Shown: piece by piece, positions 37,324 through 46,212 of the stretch
Position numbering within the stretch: position 1 is the first letter of the stretch
Layout: each line of letters begins with the position of its first letter
NCBI GenBank assembly: GCA_052400665.1
Contig: JBQTGK010000002.1
Origin: JBQTGK01 sp052400665
Lineage (GTDB): Bacteria; Bacteroidota; Bacteroidia; Bacteroidales; Marinifilaceae
DNA length: 64,000 bases
Direction: 5' to 3' (one strand)
Notes under the pieces: generated by a model
What the model was told of the DNA's origin: nothing
Database searches by the model: none
Seen by the model: only the letters and a program-made list of their open reading frames with translations
Translations under genes and position numbers: made by a program

Positions 37324-38034
37324 TTATTTTACCAAAAATAAATAACCTTTGCCTCTTAAGGTTTGAATTTCGATATTGGAATCTTCTTTAAAGTAATTGC
37401 GAAGTTTTTTAATGTAAACATCAAGAGTTCGCGAGTTAAAATAGGAATCATCGCCCCAAACGTTAAGTAATATATCCTTACGTTCTACTACTTTGCTTCC
37501 GGTTTCTGTTAATAGCTTTAAAAGTTCACCTTCACGATTCGATAAATTAATGGTTTTCGAAGGTGTTACTAACTCATATCTTTTAGGGTAGTAATTGTAA
37601 GTACTTAATTTAATTTTATCAGGCTTTATTCTTTTTTCCTGTGTGCGAGATGAGTTTTCGCTTAATCCGTGCATATTAATCTGATTTTGAATGCGAACAA
37701 GCAACTCTTCAATGCTAAAAGGCTTTCGAATATAATCCGTGCCGCCAGCTTCGAATCCTTTTACAAGATCAGGGGTTTCGGTTTTAGCCGTAAGGAAAAT
37801 TATGGGAATAGTAGGATATTTATTTCTGATATGTTCACACAACTGATACCCATCTACATTAGGAAGCATAATATCCAGAACGCAAACATCAGGTGTAAAA
37901 TCATTAAATTTAGACATTACCTTTGCCCCATCGGTTTCCCATATCGTATCAAAGCCTTTAAGTATCAAAGAATCATACACAATTTGGCCTAAATTAGGTT
38001 CATCTTCAACGTATAGTATTTTAGTTTTTCTCAT
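37324..38034 (-). CDS. OmpR-family response regulator
   Basis: 236 residues. The receiver domain (about 4-120) has the acidic pocket (VEDE), phospho-acceptor Asp54 (VLDIMLP), and conserved Thr and Lys (FLTAKT, IRKPF). The winged-helix DNA-binding domain (about 140-236) has LSNREGELLKLL, NSRTLDVYIKKLR and the C-terminal TLRGKGYLF. It is encoded downstream of its histidine kinase with a 60-bp gap. It resembles the RprY group of Bacteroides. OmpR-type regulators bind tandem repeats, and a tandem GGTTAA site lies before its own operon. Confidence 0.95.
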   Translation of the reverse strand: MRKTKILYVEDEPNLGQIVYDSLILKGFDTIWETDGAKVMSKFNDFTPDVCVLDIMLPNVDGYQLCEHIRNKYPTIPIIFLTAKTETPDLVKGFEAGGTDYIRKPFSIEELLVRIQNQINMHGLSENSSRTQEKRIKPDKIKLSTYNYYPKRYELVTPSKTINLSNREGELLKLLTETGSKVVERKDILLNVWGDDSYFNSRTLDVYIKKLRNYFKEDSNIEIQTLRGKGYLFLVK

Positions 38035-38094
38035 TATAATTTTACTTTAAAAGCCATGCAATTTAAATAAAATAGATAGGAGTAGCATTATTAA

Positions 38095-39588
38095 TTATAA
38101 TTGAAATTTGAGTTTAATTTCACAGCCTTTTTCAGGCAGATTATTGGCACTTATGGAACCATTGTGTTGTTTCATAACCAAAGTAGCAAAACTTAAACCT
38201 AAACCAAAACCTTTTACATTGTGTTTATTATTAGTTGGAACCCTAAAAAAACGATCGAAAACTTTGTTTAAATATTCTTTAGGTATTCCCGGACCATTGT
38301 CTATTACAGATACATATACATGCGATCCTTCCTGCCAAAGTTTTATCACAATACTAACATTATCGCCTCCGTATTTTTTACTGTTTTCAATCAAGTTACG
38401 AACAACACCTTCAATATAAACCTGATCAATAGGAATAGTAATTTGCTGATTGGATTTGTTGTATTCAATAGTAATGGTGTCGGCATAAAACAATTCAACT
38501 GATTTTACAATTCTGGCTATGAACTCATTTAAATTTGTTTCTTCTTTTTTTAGCAAATGTTTATTCGATTCCAATTTTGAATGTTCCAAAACTCTTGATG
38601 TAAGATTATCTAAACGATTCATTTCCACAGCTACCATTTGCAGATACGATTTTGTTTTCTCTTTGTCGTCGGTTATCCCATAGTTTAAAATAGCTTCCAT
38701 GGCTGCTTTTGCTGTTGCAACAGGTATTTTTAATTCATGGGTAATGTTGCTTACAAAATCGGATCGAAGCATGTTTAGTTTGGCCTGTGTAAGGTAAGAA
38801 CGATAAGCAAATACCAATGCAAAAACCGATAAGCCAATTAGTACAATTCCAAATATAATTTGAGCAAGAATTTTGGAGATAAGGTAAAAGAAGTAGTTTT
38901 CGAAGTACAAAATATTTGCTTCATTGTTGTACCTGCTTGAATATGCTATAATTCCTAGCCTTCCTCTTCGCATAGTATCATTGTTTGTTTTTTCAAGCAA
39001 ATAAATATCATTTCTATTAATGCTCTTTTCTTGTCCGGTTTTAATTCCAGTGAATTTACTGTTTAGGTTTTTAAGAAAGAGTTTTCTGAAAAATTGATTA
39101 GAAGTATCTTTTGGATTTTTTCTTTGGAGATATAGAATTTGTCCTGGATAGATTTGGTATGGATATCCTAATCTTAAAATTTCATATTGTCTTTCTTTTC
39201 TTAAACTATCGGGAATGATCGATTTTTTTTCTATTACATTAAAAAGAGTTTGATATGTTTTATTTGAATCTACATATTCTTTTAGGTTTTTAATATAGGC
39301 TTTTTTAAACTCGGCACTGGTTTTTTTGTTTCCAATTTTCAGGCTGTCTATATTAACAGTATCCTTGCAATTTAATGCTGGTTTAATTACATTTTGGTAA
39401 AATAGAATGAATTCTCCATCGTTTATCGATTTGTGATACAATTGAGATAATTCAATTTGTAAATTTTTCTTTTCGTTGTAATACTGACTATGCAACCAGT
39501 ATCCTACAAAGGTTACCAACAAAATCATACTTAAAATCATTGGGGAAACGATTCTGTACTTCTTCTTACTTAAACGATTTTTTTGCAT
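38095..39588 (-). CDS. Membrane sensor histidine kinase
   Basis: 497 residues. TM1 is about residues 13-33, the periplasmic sensor region 34-234 has no domain I recognise, and TM2 is about 238-262. HisKA has His284 (SNITHELKIPVATAKAAM); the HATPase domain has NLIENSKKYG (N box), DNGPGIP (G1) and GFGLGLSF (G2). It is the first gene of the kinase-regulator pair. A -7-like TATATTTG lies only 4 bp before the ATG, so the mRNA could be nearly leaderless. Confidence 0.95.
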   Translation of the reverse strand: MQKNRLSKKKYRIVSPMILSMILLVTFVGYWLHSQYYNEKKNLQIELSQLYHKSINDGEFILFYQNVIKPALNCKDTVNIDSLKIGNKKTSAEFKKAYIKNLKEYVDSNKTYQTLFNVIEKKSIIPDSLRKERQYEILRLGYPYQIYPGQILYLQRKNPKDTSNQFFRKLFLKNLNSKFTGIKTGQEKSINRNDIYLLEKTNNDTMRRGRLGIIAYSSRYNNEANILYFENYFFYLISKILAQIIFGIVLIGLSVFALVFAYRSYLTQAKLNMLRSDFVSNITHELKIPVATAKAAMEAILNYGITDDKEKTKSYLQMVAVEMNRLDNLTSRVLEHSKLESNKHLLKKEETNLNEFIARIVKSVELFYADTITIEYNKSNQQITIPIDQVYIEGVVRNLIENSKKYGGDNVSIVIKLWQEGSHVYVSVIDNGPGIPKEYLNKVFDRFFRVPTNNKHNVKGFGLGLSFATLVMKQHNGSISANNLPEKGCEIKLKFQL

Positions 39589-39629
39589 ACAACAAATATA
39601 CTGGCTTTCAATATCGATTGGGTCATTTG

Positions 39630-39645
39630 TTAACCTTATTTAACC
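39630..39645 (-). promoter_or_regulatory. Tandem GGTTAA operator, copy B, at the kinase-regulator promoter
   Basis: Read on the minus strand this is GGTTAAATAAGGTTAA, one mismatch from copies A and C. It lies 41 bp upstream of the kinase start and 29 bp upstream of a -7-like TATATTTG (39593-39600) that lacks a -33 box, as expected for an activator-dependent promoter. This suggests autoregulation. Confidence 0.55.
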
Positions 39646-39753
39646 AAAATACACTTATCAATGAATAGTTTTTTATAATTAACAAAGATTCAAGAGTTAG
39701 ATTTGGCAGTTCGAAAAATTTGTAATAATCAGATATATCTTAATTATCTGCGG

Positions 39754-39784
39754 TAAAAAAAAGGCCATTCCAGAAGAATGACCT
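39754..39784 (-). terminator. Rho-independent terminator of the outer membrane protein gene
   Basis: On the minus strand AGGTCATTC/GAATGGCCT pair (one G-T) with a 5-nt loop, followed by eight T. It lies 54 bp beyond the stop at 39838. Confidence 0.8.
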
Positions 39785-39837
39785 AAACATTGACTATGAA
39801 GATTAAAAGAAAATTATCTTCCTGTTGTTATGCTTTT

Positions 39838-42603
39838 TTACATCATCATGTAGTTGTAGTTTCCATTTGGTGGGTACATTCCTTGATGACCTCTGTGCCT
39901 TCTATTTTGTTTATTGTTTTTACCTTTTCTAAGTTTATAGCTAAAGGTTAGAATATAGAATTTGTTAAGTTTGTTCGTAAAATAGTCTGCAGTATAAAGA
40001 TCTGTTACCATGTGAGTTCTTTCATCATCTTGACTTACAATATCGTATGCTGTAAAGGACAATTCGCCACGTTTGCTTTTAAATACTTTCGCAGATAATC
40101 CAAGATTTAAGTGCCAGAAACTATCTTCATCATTAGTTGAGAAATTATTTTGATAGTTATTACTTGCATTGGTTCTAAAAACTAAATTTTTATAAAAGTT
40201 CCAGTACATATTTAATGATGTGGTTTGCGAAATGTACTCAGATCCGGCACTGGAATTGTTTTTTGATTTTCTATAGTTACTTGAGCTGGTAAAAGTAAAA
40301 TCTATTTTTTCGTTTATGTTAGAGCTTAATGTCATTCCATGATTGATATTCCACGAATCAGTATAAGCTCTTTTTTCGTTTACAAAAGTAGGGTTATGCA
40401 TAAAACGACCTCTGGTGTTAATGTTTAGTTTTGACTTTAATTTTTTTATTGGAAAACTATAGGAAATACTTGTATTTAACATGTATTGTCCATCTAGGTT
40501 TACGGGTTTGGAAAATTGTCCGCCAGCAGGAAGAAAATACAAGTTGTTAATAGTAGTATCTTTTGCGGCCACAATGGTTTTTCTAACAACTGTATTGTTT
40601 GATGTCGATGCTATGGCATGTATCGACAGATGACTTCCTTTTTTCATATTAGAGGCTGAATAAAATGCCATTAACATGTGCGATCTGGATTGTTCAAGTT
40701 CAGAATTACCCGTTGAAATGTATAAAGGGTTGGAGAGATCTGCAACCTCCTGTAAATCATTGAGTAATGGGGTGGATGTTCTTGACATGTAATTTATGTT
40801 AATACGCTTTTGATTTTTTAGATTTAAAGAATATCGCAAATATGGTTTAAAAGAAAAGAAGTCTTTTTCGAAATTACTTTGGTTTGGAAACGACTCTTCA
40901 TTTTTTAAAGTTGTAGATTCAAGATCGGCACCAAGACTAAAACCATGTTTTTTCCCTCTTAGGTTATAAGAAAATCTTCCGGCATTCTGAATGGTTTTAT
41001 TTTCGAAAATATTTGTGGTTAATTCGTCTAGTTCGCTGTATGAGTTATTTACATTATCAAAATTATATCCATATTTATCAGATTTTTGTTGGCTGTAATT
41101 AAATCGGTAACCAATATTTAACTGGGCTTTTTCACCAAGAGGTTCGCTAAGCGATAAACCCGCATTAACACCTGTATTTTTCGAATCCGAATCTGAAATT
41201 CTGTTGATACTCTGACTCACATCATTGGATTCATTTAGAGTTTCGGACAATTGTTTTGCATCCGATTCATTATTGGAGTGATTAAATCCAGCGTTTAAGT
41301 TTAATGAACGTCCGTTTTCATTTAGTTTTCTCGAAAACATTAAATTTTGGCTAAGATTATAATTCTTGTTTTCAGAAGAATTCAGGTTCGAATTAAGGTT
41401 TAATATTTCACCATTTAAATAGGTTTCGGAATTTGAATTTGAGCTATTATCTCCATCTGATGCCGAAAAATTTGAGTTTAGCATCAGCATATTTTTTGGA
41501 TTTGATTTAATAGTTACCCTAAGATCGGCTCTATGTTCATTATTGTCACTGCTCGAGTTTATGCTTGTATTTTGAATTTGTCCGGCAAGAGCTTCAGAAG
41601 TATAATTTCGAATATTGCTACTTATATTTTCGTACTCGCGATTGCCATATTCATAGCTAAATTCAATATCATTATTGTCTTTTGTATTTACAAAGTTAAG
41701 TCCAAATGAGTCATCCTGAATATCGTTACCATCTATACTAGTATTTCCAAAACTACTATTACTTAATTTTAATGGTGCATTTACATCTCTTGATTTTGCT
41801 GTTAATGTAATGCTGTTGTTATCCGAAAAGCTGTTTATATTTCCGTCGAAACCATATCTGTTGTCTTTACCATAGCCAGCAGCTACATCTCCAAACAGCA
41901 GTCGCTTACTTTTTTTGTTGGTTACAATGTTTAATGATTTTTTGTCTTCCTCATTTTTTTTAAAGCCTGTAAATTTTTCTTCATCGCTTTTGTATTCATA
42001 AACCTCTATGTTTTTAATTATATCGTTAGGAATGGTCGACAAAGCCTGATCAATGTTATTTCCAAAGAATTTTTTACCATCAACTAGAATTTCTGCAACT
42101 TCCTGTCCTTCAATAATAAGTTTGCCATCATTTTCATAAAATCCTGGCATTTTTGCTAATAGTTCACCGGCAGTCGCATCAGGATTTACCTTAAAAGCAT
42201 CGGGATTAAAAACCGTAGTGTCTCCATTAATTTTTGTAGGAGGCAAGGTTTCTGTAACACTAATTTCCTGAAGGAATTCTGCATTCTCTATTAGTTTAAA
42301 TTGGCCGATGTCAACACTTTCTTTTTCTATTGTAATGGGTTTTATAATCTCTTTATAGCCAATAAATGATACATGAAAGTTATAATGTCCGGGTTTAATT
42401 TTCATTGTAAAATCACCTGTTTCGTTTGTAATTGTTCCCAGTTTTTGAAGTGTATCTCTTTGATTAATAAAAAGAATACTTGCCCCTGGTAGTGAGCTTT
42501 CGTCTTGCGAATCAAGAACTCTTCCTTTTACGCTATAGTTTTTTTGTGCTATGGCTGATAATCCTAAAAGGATAAAAAATATAGATAGTATTGTTCTGTA
42601 CAT
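39838..42603 (-). CDS. TonB-receptor-like outer membrane beta-barrel protein
   Basis: ATG at 42603 is chosen (the frame extends to a TTG at 42624); 921 residues with signal peptide ending GLSAIAQ. A carboxypeptidase-regulatory-like domain (about 22-110, GRVLDSQDESSLPGAS) is followed by a plug-like region (about 115-230, IVEGQEVAEILVDGKKFFG-type) and a large barrel of the OMP_b-brl_3 class (CarboxypepD_reg-like, not SusC). The C-terminus ends in a tail with Gly, Tyr and Met (HQGMYPPNGNYNYMMM). The ligand is unknown. It sits next to the kinase-regulator pair on the same strand and carries the shared tandem operator upstream, so it is a likely target. Confidence 0.88.
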   Translation of the reverse strand: MYRTILSIFFILLGLSAIAQKNYSVKGRVLDSQDESSLPGASILFINQRDTLQKLGTITNETGDFTMKIKPGHYNFHVSFIGYKEIIKPITIEKESVDIGQFKLIENAEFLQEISVTETLPPTKINGDTTVFNPDAFKVNPDATAGELLAKMPGFYENDGKLIIEGQEVAEILVDGKKFFGNNIDQALSTIPNDIIKNIEVYEYKSDEEKFTGFKKNEEDKKSLNIVTNKKSKRLLFGDVAAGYGKDNRYGFDGNINSFSDNNSITLTAKSRDVNAPLKLSNSSFGNTSIDGNDIQDDSFGLNFVNTKDNNDIEFSYEYGNREYENISSNIRNYTSEALAGQIQNTSINSSSDNNEHRADLRVTIKSNPKNMLMLNSNFSASDGDNSSNSNSETYLNGEILNLNSNLNSSENKNYNLSQNLMFSRKLNENGRSLNLNAGFNHSNNESDAKQLSETLNESNDVSQSINRISDSDSKNTGVNAGLSLSEPLGEKAQLNIGYRFNYSQQKSDKYGYNFDNVNNSYSELDELTTNIFENKTIQNAGRFSYNLRGKKHGFSLGADLESTTLKNEESFPNQSNFEKDFFSFKPYLRYSLNLKNQKRININYMSRTSTPLLNDLQEVADLSNPLYISTGNSELEQSRSHMLMAFYSASNMKKGSHLSIHAIASTSNNTVVRKTIVAAKDTTINNLYFLPAGGQFSKPVNLDGQYMLNTSISYSFPIKKLKSKLNINTRGRFMHNPTFVNEKRAYTDSWNINHGMTLSSNINEKIDFTFTSSSNYRKSKNNSSAGSEYISQTTSLNMYWNFYKNLVFRTNASNNYQNNFSTNDEDSFWHLNLGLSAKVFKSKRGELSFTAYDIVSQDDERTHMVTDLYTADYFTNKLNKFYILTFSYKLRKGKNNKQNRRHRGHQGMYPPNGNYNYMMM

Positions 42604-42626
42604 TATAGTCGTTTTTAAATTCAATT

Positions 42627-42634
42627 CAAAGATA
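42627..42634 (-). promoter_or_regulatory. Candidate -7 box of the outer membrane protein gene
   Basis: TATCTTTG on the minus strand fits TAnnTTTG and lies 23 bp before the ATG. I see no -33 box at the right distance, in keeping with activator dependence. Confidence 0.35.
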
Positions 42635-42675
42635 AGTTACCATCGGTTCTTCTATCTTATTTCAAAGTGAAACAA

Positions 42676-42691
42676 GGTTAATTAAGGTTAA
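42676..42691. promoter_or_regulatory. Tandem GGTTAA operator, copy C
   Basis: GGTTAATTAAGGTTAA on the plus strand, identical to copy A. It lies 72 bp upstream of the minus-strand outer membrane protein gene, in reverse orientation to it, and could also serve the plus-strand gene at 42970. The remaining part of the 366-bp gap (42604-42969) shows nothing else I can name. Confidence 0.55.
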
Positions 42692-42969
42692 TCGTTTCTC
42701 TTGTGTAAGGTGTGTAACTTACAGAACAATAAGATATTATATTTATATGCGTGCCATTAGTTTGTTAAAAACTGTTAAGTAATTAGTACTATCATATTTG
42801 CAATATCAGAATATGAATATTTTATTATTTAAATATGATTATAGAAGGCTTAATGAAAGAATAAGTAGGTTTATCGGGAGAGTGTATTTTTTTACATAAA
42901 TTTTGATTGTTTAATAGATACTTGTAATTTCAACTTACTTTAATAAACCCATTTTAATTTAATAGAATT

Positions 42970-43479
42970 ATGAATTTAGTTAAGCAAAATTTTAAACAAT
43001 ATTTAAAAAGTTTAAATATTATACATGCAGCTTTGCTTTTTGGACAAATTACATTTGCTGCTATTACTTTATTTTTAAATCAAACAAATGGTCCTAGTAT
43101 TGTTGATGCTGAACTTGAAAATGTATTTTTTATACTTATTCCTGTATTATTTGTTGGAAGTTTTATTGCCAGTCAAATTATTGTTCCTAAAAGAATAGAT
43201 GCAAGTAAAAGAGAAGAAAGCCTGAGTTTAAAATTGGTATCGTATAAAGGTACTCAGATTGTGAAATTTGCAATATTGGAAGGATCTGTATTTTTTACCA
43301 TTATTGCTTATTTGTTATTTGGGAATTATCTGTTTATAAGTTTTGCAGGATTAATAATGATTCTTTTTGTTACCTATTATCCAAGTAAAGAGAAAATTGT
43401 AAGGGAGTTAGATCTAAATCGTTCTGAACAAGACTTATTGGATGACGATAATGTTGTGGTTGCTGAAGTTACTCGTTAA
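42970..43479 (+). CDS. Small four-helix membrane protein, unknown function
   Basis: 169 residues with four predicted membrane helices: about 17-37 (IIHAALLFGQITFAAITLFL), 50-70 (VFFILIPVLFVGSFIASQII), 97-117 (IVKFAILEGSVFFTIIAYLLF) and 119-136. The C-terminus is acidic and polar. I do not recognise a named family, though proteins of this shape are common in Bacteroidota. It is divergent from the outer membrane protein gene and shares its intergenic region with the tandem operator. Confidence 0.75.
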   Translation: MNLVKQNFKQYLKSLNIIHAALLFGQITFAAITLFLNQTNGPSIVDAELENVFFILIPVLFVGSFIASQIIVPKRIDASKREESLSLKLVSYKGTQIVKFAILEGSVFFTIIAYLLFGNYLFISFAGLIMILFVTYYPSKEKIVRELDLNRSEQDLLDDDNVVVAEVTR

Positions 43480-43504
43480 TAAGATTCTCTAATATGAGAA
43501 ATAA

Positions 43505-43802
43505 TACACCGGTAGATTTCGATGGAGTTTGTATATATATATAAAATCAAAAGTAGGTGTTGCGTTAATAGTGAAAATTATTTTGGCTGGCATGAATCTT
43601 GTTTGTTGGGGAGGATTTATCGCTATTTCAATAAATATACCCAGAGAAGAGTTTTGAGGTATTTATTATTACCTTACTTCTTATTCCTTTTTTTCTAGTG
43701 TATTTTGTTGGCAGATTAACAGCCTGGAATTTTTGGGGTTCCAAATTTATTAGAATAAATATGAGGTACCTCCAGTTTCCCTTGATTAAGGACTTGATTT
43801 AA
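43505..43802 (+). pseudogene. Possible frameshifted small membrane protein gene
   Basis: One frame is open from 43505 to the stop at 43655-43657 (ends LVCWGGFIAISINIPREEF). The neighbouring frame continues without break through EVFIITLLLIPFFLVYFVGRLTAW-type sequence to a stop at 43800-43802. The join at about 43655 would give one protein with two hydrophobic helices and a WNFWG segment. A one-base change explains it; no clear family is visible. A sequencing error is possible. Confidence 0.35.
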
Positions 43803-44113
43803 ATTTTTTCCAAATTCATTTTTCCAAATACCGCCGATACAACATGTAATGGTCCGTTTTCAGAACACAATTTAAATTCACTGGTAAATAAATTACTCTG
43901 GAATCGAATTACATTACAGTTTTCCATTTCCTTTTTACTATGGTATATTTTTACAAATTTGTGAGAATCGCCTCGGCCAGCTTTGTTGCCCGATTTAAAG
44001 TGAATGTTAATGGATTGATTTGTAACTGTCCACGAAAAGGAACAAATTTCGTCAGTCTCTATATTTTTCCAGGATCCTGAAGTTATAATGCTGATCATTT
44101 TATCTGAGTTCAT
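43799..44113 (-). CDS. Hypothetical small protein
   Basis: The frame is open from 44173, but the Met at 44113 begins a more plausible 104-residue protein (MNSDKMISIITSGSWKNIE). It looks beta-rich, without signal peptide or membrane helix. I recognise no family. It overlaps the end of the frameshifted plus-strand frame by 4 bp, and it sits between two gene remnants, so it may itself be decayed or spurious. Confidence 0.4.
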   Translation of the reverse strand: MNSDKMISIITSGSWKNIETDEICSFSWTVTNQSINIHFKSGNKAGRGDSHKFVKIYHSKKEMENCNVIRFQSNLFTSEFKLCSENGPLHVVSAVFGKMNLEKI

Positions 44114-44230
44114 AGAATTTGTTTTTAAAGTATATGTTCCCCATAAGTTACGAAAAAGCACATAGAAGATCAATTTCGTGTTATAGACAAATTAATGTAA
44201 ATCATAATCAAATGTTAGACTAGTGATTAC

Positions 44231-44416
44231 AGAACATAGAATGGTTTACCATAGGCAATAGCTATTGCTTACGAATTTAAATACACAAAAGAAAAGGTTG
44301 AAATTATAGAAGGCTATAATCATTTTGCATCTTGGGCAGAAAGTGGTGGTGCATCATTTACCTATTGGTATAAAGACAATAGTGGCTATAGAAATGATAG
44401 TAATATTGATAATTAA
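44231..44416 (+). pseudogene. C-terminal remnant of an LruC-domain (DUF4842-like) protein gene
   Basis: Read in frame the segment gives NGLP, stop, AIAIAYEFKYTKEKVEI, then YNHFASWAESGG, FTYWYKDNSGYRND and a stop at 44414. This matches my memory of the C-terminal end of LruC-domain surface proteins (NxLPWAIxIPxxFxYPxE, then FxxWAxSGG, DWYxxxxGYRN). The TAG at 44252 sits where the conserved Trp (TGG) should be, and another stop occurs at 44237. The rest of the gene is absent. Confidence 0.5.
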
Positions 44417-44434
44417 TATATAAATATATCAAAC

Positions 44435-44472
44435 AAAAAAGACGTGAATTGATTTAATTCACGTCTTTTTTT
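44435..44472. terminator. Bidirectional terminator
   Basis: GACGTGAATT/AATTCACGTC form a 10-bp perfect stem with a 5-nt loop, flanked by six A and seven T. It ends the minus-strand flavoprotein gene (stop 44476) and any rightward transcript. Confidence 0.85.
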
Positions 44473-44475
44473 ATG

Positions 44476-45966
44476 CTAGTTGCTTTGGGGTTTCCAATAA
44501 TTTAATTTTATTAAATCGGGAAACGCTTTTGGTTTGTATATCGATTTTTCTTCAAAAACCCGCAAGCATTCTTGCACACCTTCGCTTATACTAGGATGCG
44601 GATGTACATTCTGTTTTATATCTTTTAAACTTCCTTTTTGGGTAATTTGATAGGCAATTGAGGTGATTAGTGTTGAGGCCTGAGGTCCGGCTGCACGCAT
44701 GCCCAGAATCCTATCTTTACCATCATCGCTTACAATAATTTTGATAAAACCTTCAACTGCTCGCATGGCAACAGCCCGATTTATTAATGAGTTAGAATAG
44801 GTAGCAACTTTATAAGGGATATTCTTTTTTTTACAGGCTTTTTCATTCAATCCTACGGCTGCTACTTCCGGTTTAAAGAACATTAAGGTCGACATATTAG
44901 AATAATCCAAAGGAAATTCTAAATTGCCGTAAAGAGCCTCAACAATGTATCTGCCTTGTAGTTCTCCTACAGAATACAATTGCGCATGACCAGATACGTC
45001 TCCGGCAGCAAAGATATTACACGATTTAAAATTATCGGTGGCACATGCTTCATTTATATTTAAGTAACCTCTTTCTGTGGTTTCTATACCAACATTTTCA
45101 AGTCCAATATTATCCAAATTTGGTATTCTGCCAATGGCCACCAAAGCAACATCAACTTCCAATACCTTCGAATGTCCATCCTGATAATCCAGAACTACTT
45201 CCAGAAAATCTGATTTTTTGCGAATGCATCGTAGGTTTGCAGTATGATGAATATTAACACCATTGTTCTCAAGATTCTTGGATACAAATCCGCTTAAATC
45301 ATCATCTTCGTATGGAATAACTTTGTGTTGTCTATCTAATAAATGAACTTCAGTTTGATTGTAATTAGAAAATATGGTAGCAAACTCACAACCGATAATA
45401 CCCGATCCTAAAATGATCATTCTTTCGGGAAATTCTTTTAGATTCATAATTCCTTCCGAGTCGATAATTCTTTCCTGATCTATTTCTACATCAGGTAATT
45501 GTCGAGGTCGTGAACCCGTTGCAATAATGAAATTTTCGCCATAAACTTTTTCTGTAGAACTTTTAGAGCTTATTTCTACAGTATGAGAATCTATAAATTT
45601 AGCCCAACCATTTTTCAGGCTTATATTTCCAAAATTGTCATGAGCTTCGGCGAAGGTTTCTATTTGCGAAAGCATTTGTAATTGTTTTTGCTTTGCGGCC
45701 TGCATAATTGTTTTTTGAACCTGCTTGTAATCTACGTTTAATCCTGAAGCACGGTAACCCCGCATTACCGATGATGCAATGGAATAGTCGCGGGAGAGTT
45801 CCCACATTGCTTTGGAGGTAAGTGCTCCGTTCATAATTCCTGTTCCCCCCAGGTGGTTAGCCTCTATTAAACAAACAGATTTTTTAAAATCTATTGCACG
45901 CATTGCTGCAGAGAAACCGGCAGGGCCACTTCCCAAAACAACAAGATCGTATTTTTCTATCTTCAT
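44476..45966 (-). CDS. Lipoamide-dehydrogenase-like flavoprotein lacking redox-active cysteines
   Basis: 496 residues of the class I pyridine nucleotide-disulfide reductase fold: FAD site GSGPAGFSAA (residues 12-21), NAD site GSGIIGCEFA (about 187-196), second FAD motif AAGDVSG (about 317), and a dimerisation domain with HPHPSISEGVQE near the C-terminus. The motif that normally reads GGTCLNVGCxPSK is here GGTGIMNGALTSK: both cysteines are replaced (Gly43, Ala48). It cannot work as a dithiol dehydrogenase; a transhydrogenase-like or NAD(P)H oxidase-like activity is possible. It stands alone, with 246 bp upstream showing no clear promoter. Confidence 0.88.
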   Translation of the reverse strand: MKIEKYDLVVLGSGPAGFSAAMRAIDFKKSVCLIEANHLGGTGIMNGALTSKAMWELSRDYSIASSVMRGYRASGLNVDYKQVQKTIMQAAKQKQLQMLSQIETFAEAHDNFGNISLKNGWAKFIDSHTVEISSKSSTEKVYGENFIIATGSRPRQLPDVEIDQERIIDSEGIMNLKEFPERMIILGSGIIGCEFATIFSNYNQTEVHLLDRQHKVIPYEDDDLSGFVSKNLENNGVNIHHTANLRCIRKKSDFLEVVLDYQDGHSKVLEVDVALVAIGRIPNLDNIGLENVGIETTERGYLNINEACATDNFKSCNIFAAGDVSGHAQLYSVGELQGRYIVEALYGNLEFPLDYSNMSTLMFFKPEVAAVGLNEKACKKKNIPYKVATYSNSLINRAVAMRAVEGFIKIIVSDDGKDRILGMRAAGPQASTLITSIAYQITQKGSLKDIKQNVHPHPSISEGVQECLRVFEEKSIYKPKAFPDLIKLNYWKPQSN

Positions 45967-46212
45967 AAAAATGCTTGTGTTTACTGTTTTTATGCTGAGT
46001 TATCAATTTAAATTTGAAGTTTTTTCCATGATATTAGGAAGAGTTCAGCATTCTCTATTTACCCAATTAAAATTAAGCATTAAGATAGAAATAATAATCT
46101 CAAGTTGGTAGCAAAAATATGTTTTACAGATAAAAAGTATTTTATACAAGCCATAACTAATAGAAAGAGAATAAAAATTTTGTAATATTTTGCTGAGTTG
46201 ATGTACAAAGCC

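Noticed and set aside
46112..46119. TATTTTTG -7-like box upstream of the flavoprotein gene
   Set aside because: The -33 element is missing at any acceptable spacing and the box lies more than 140 bp from the ATG.
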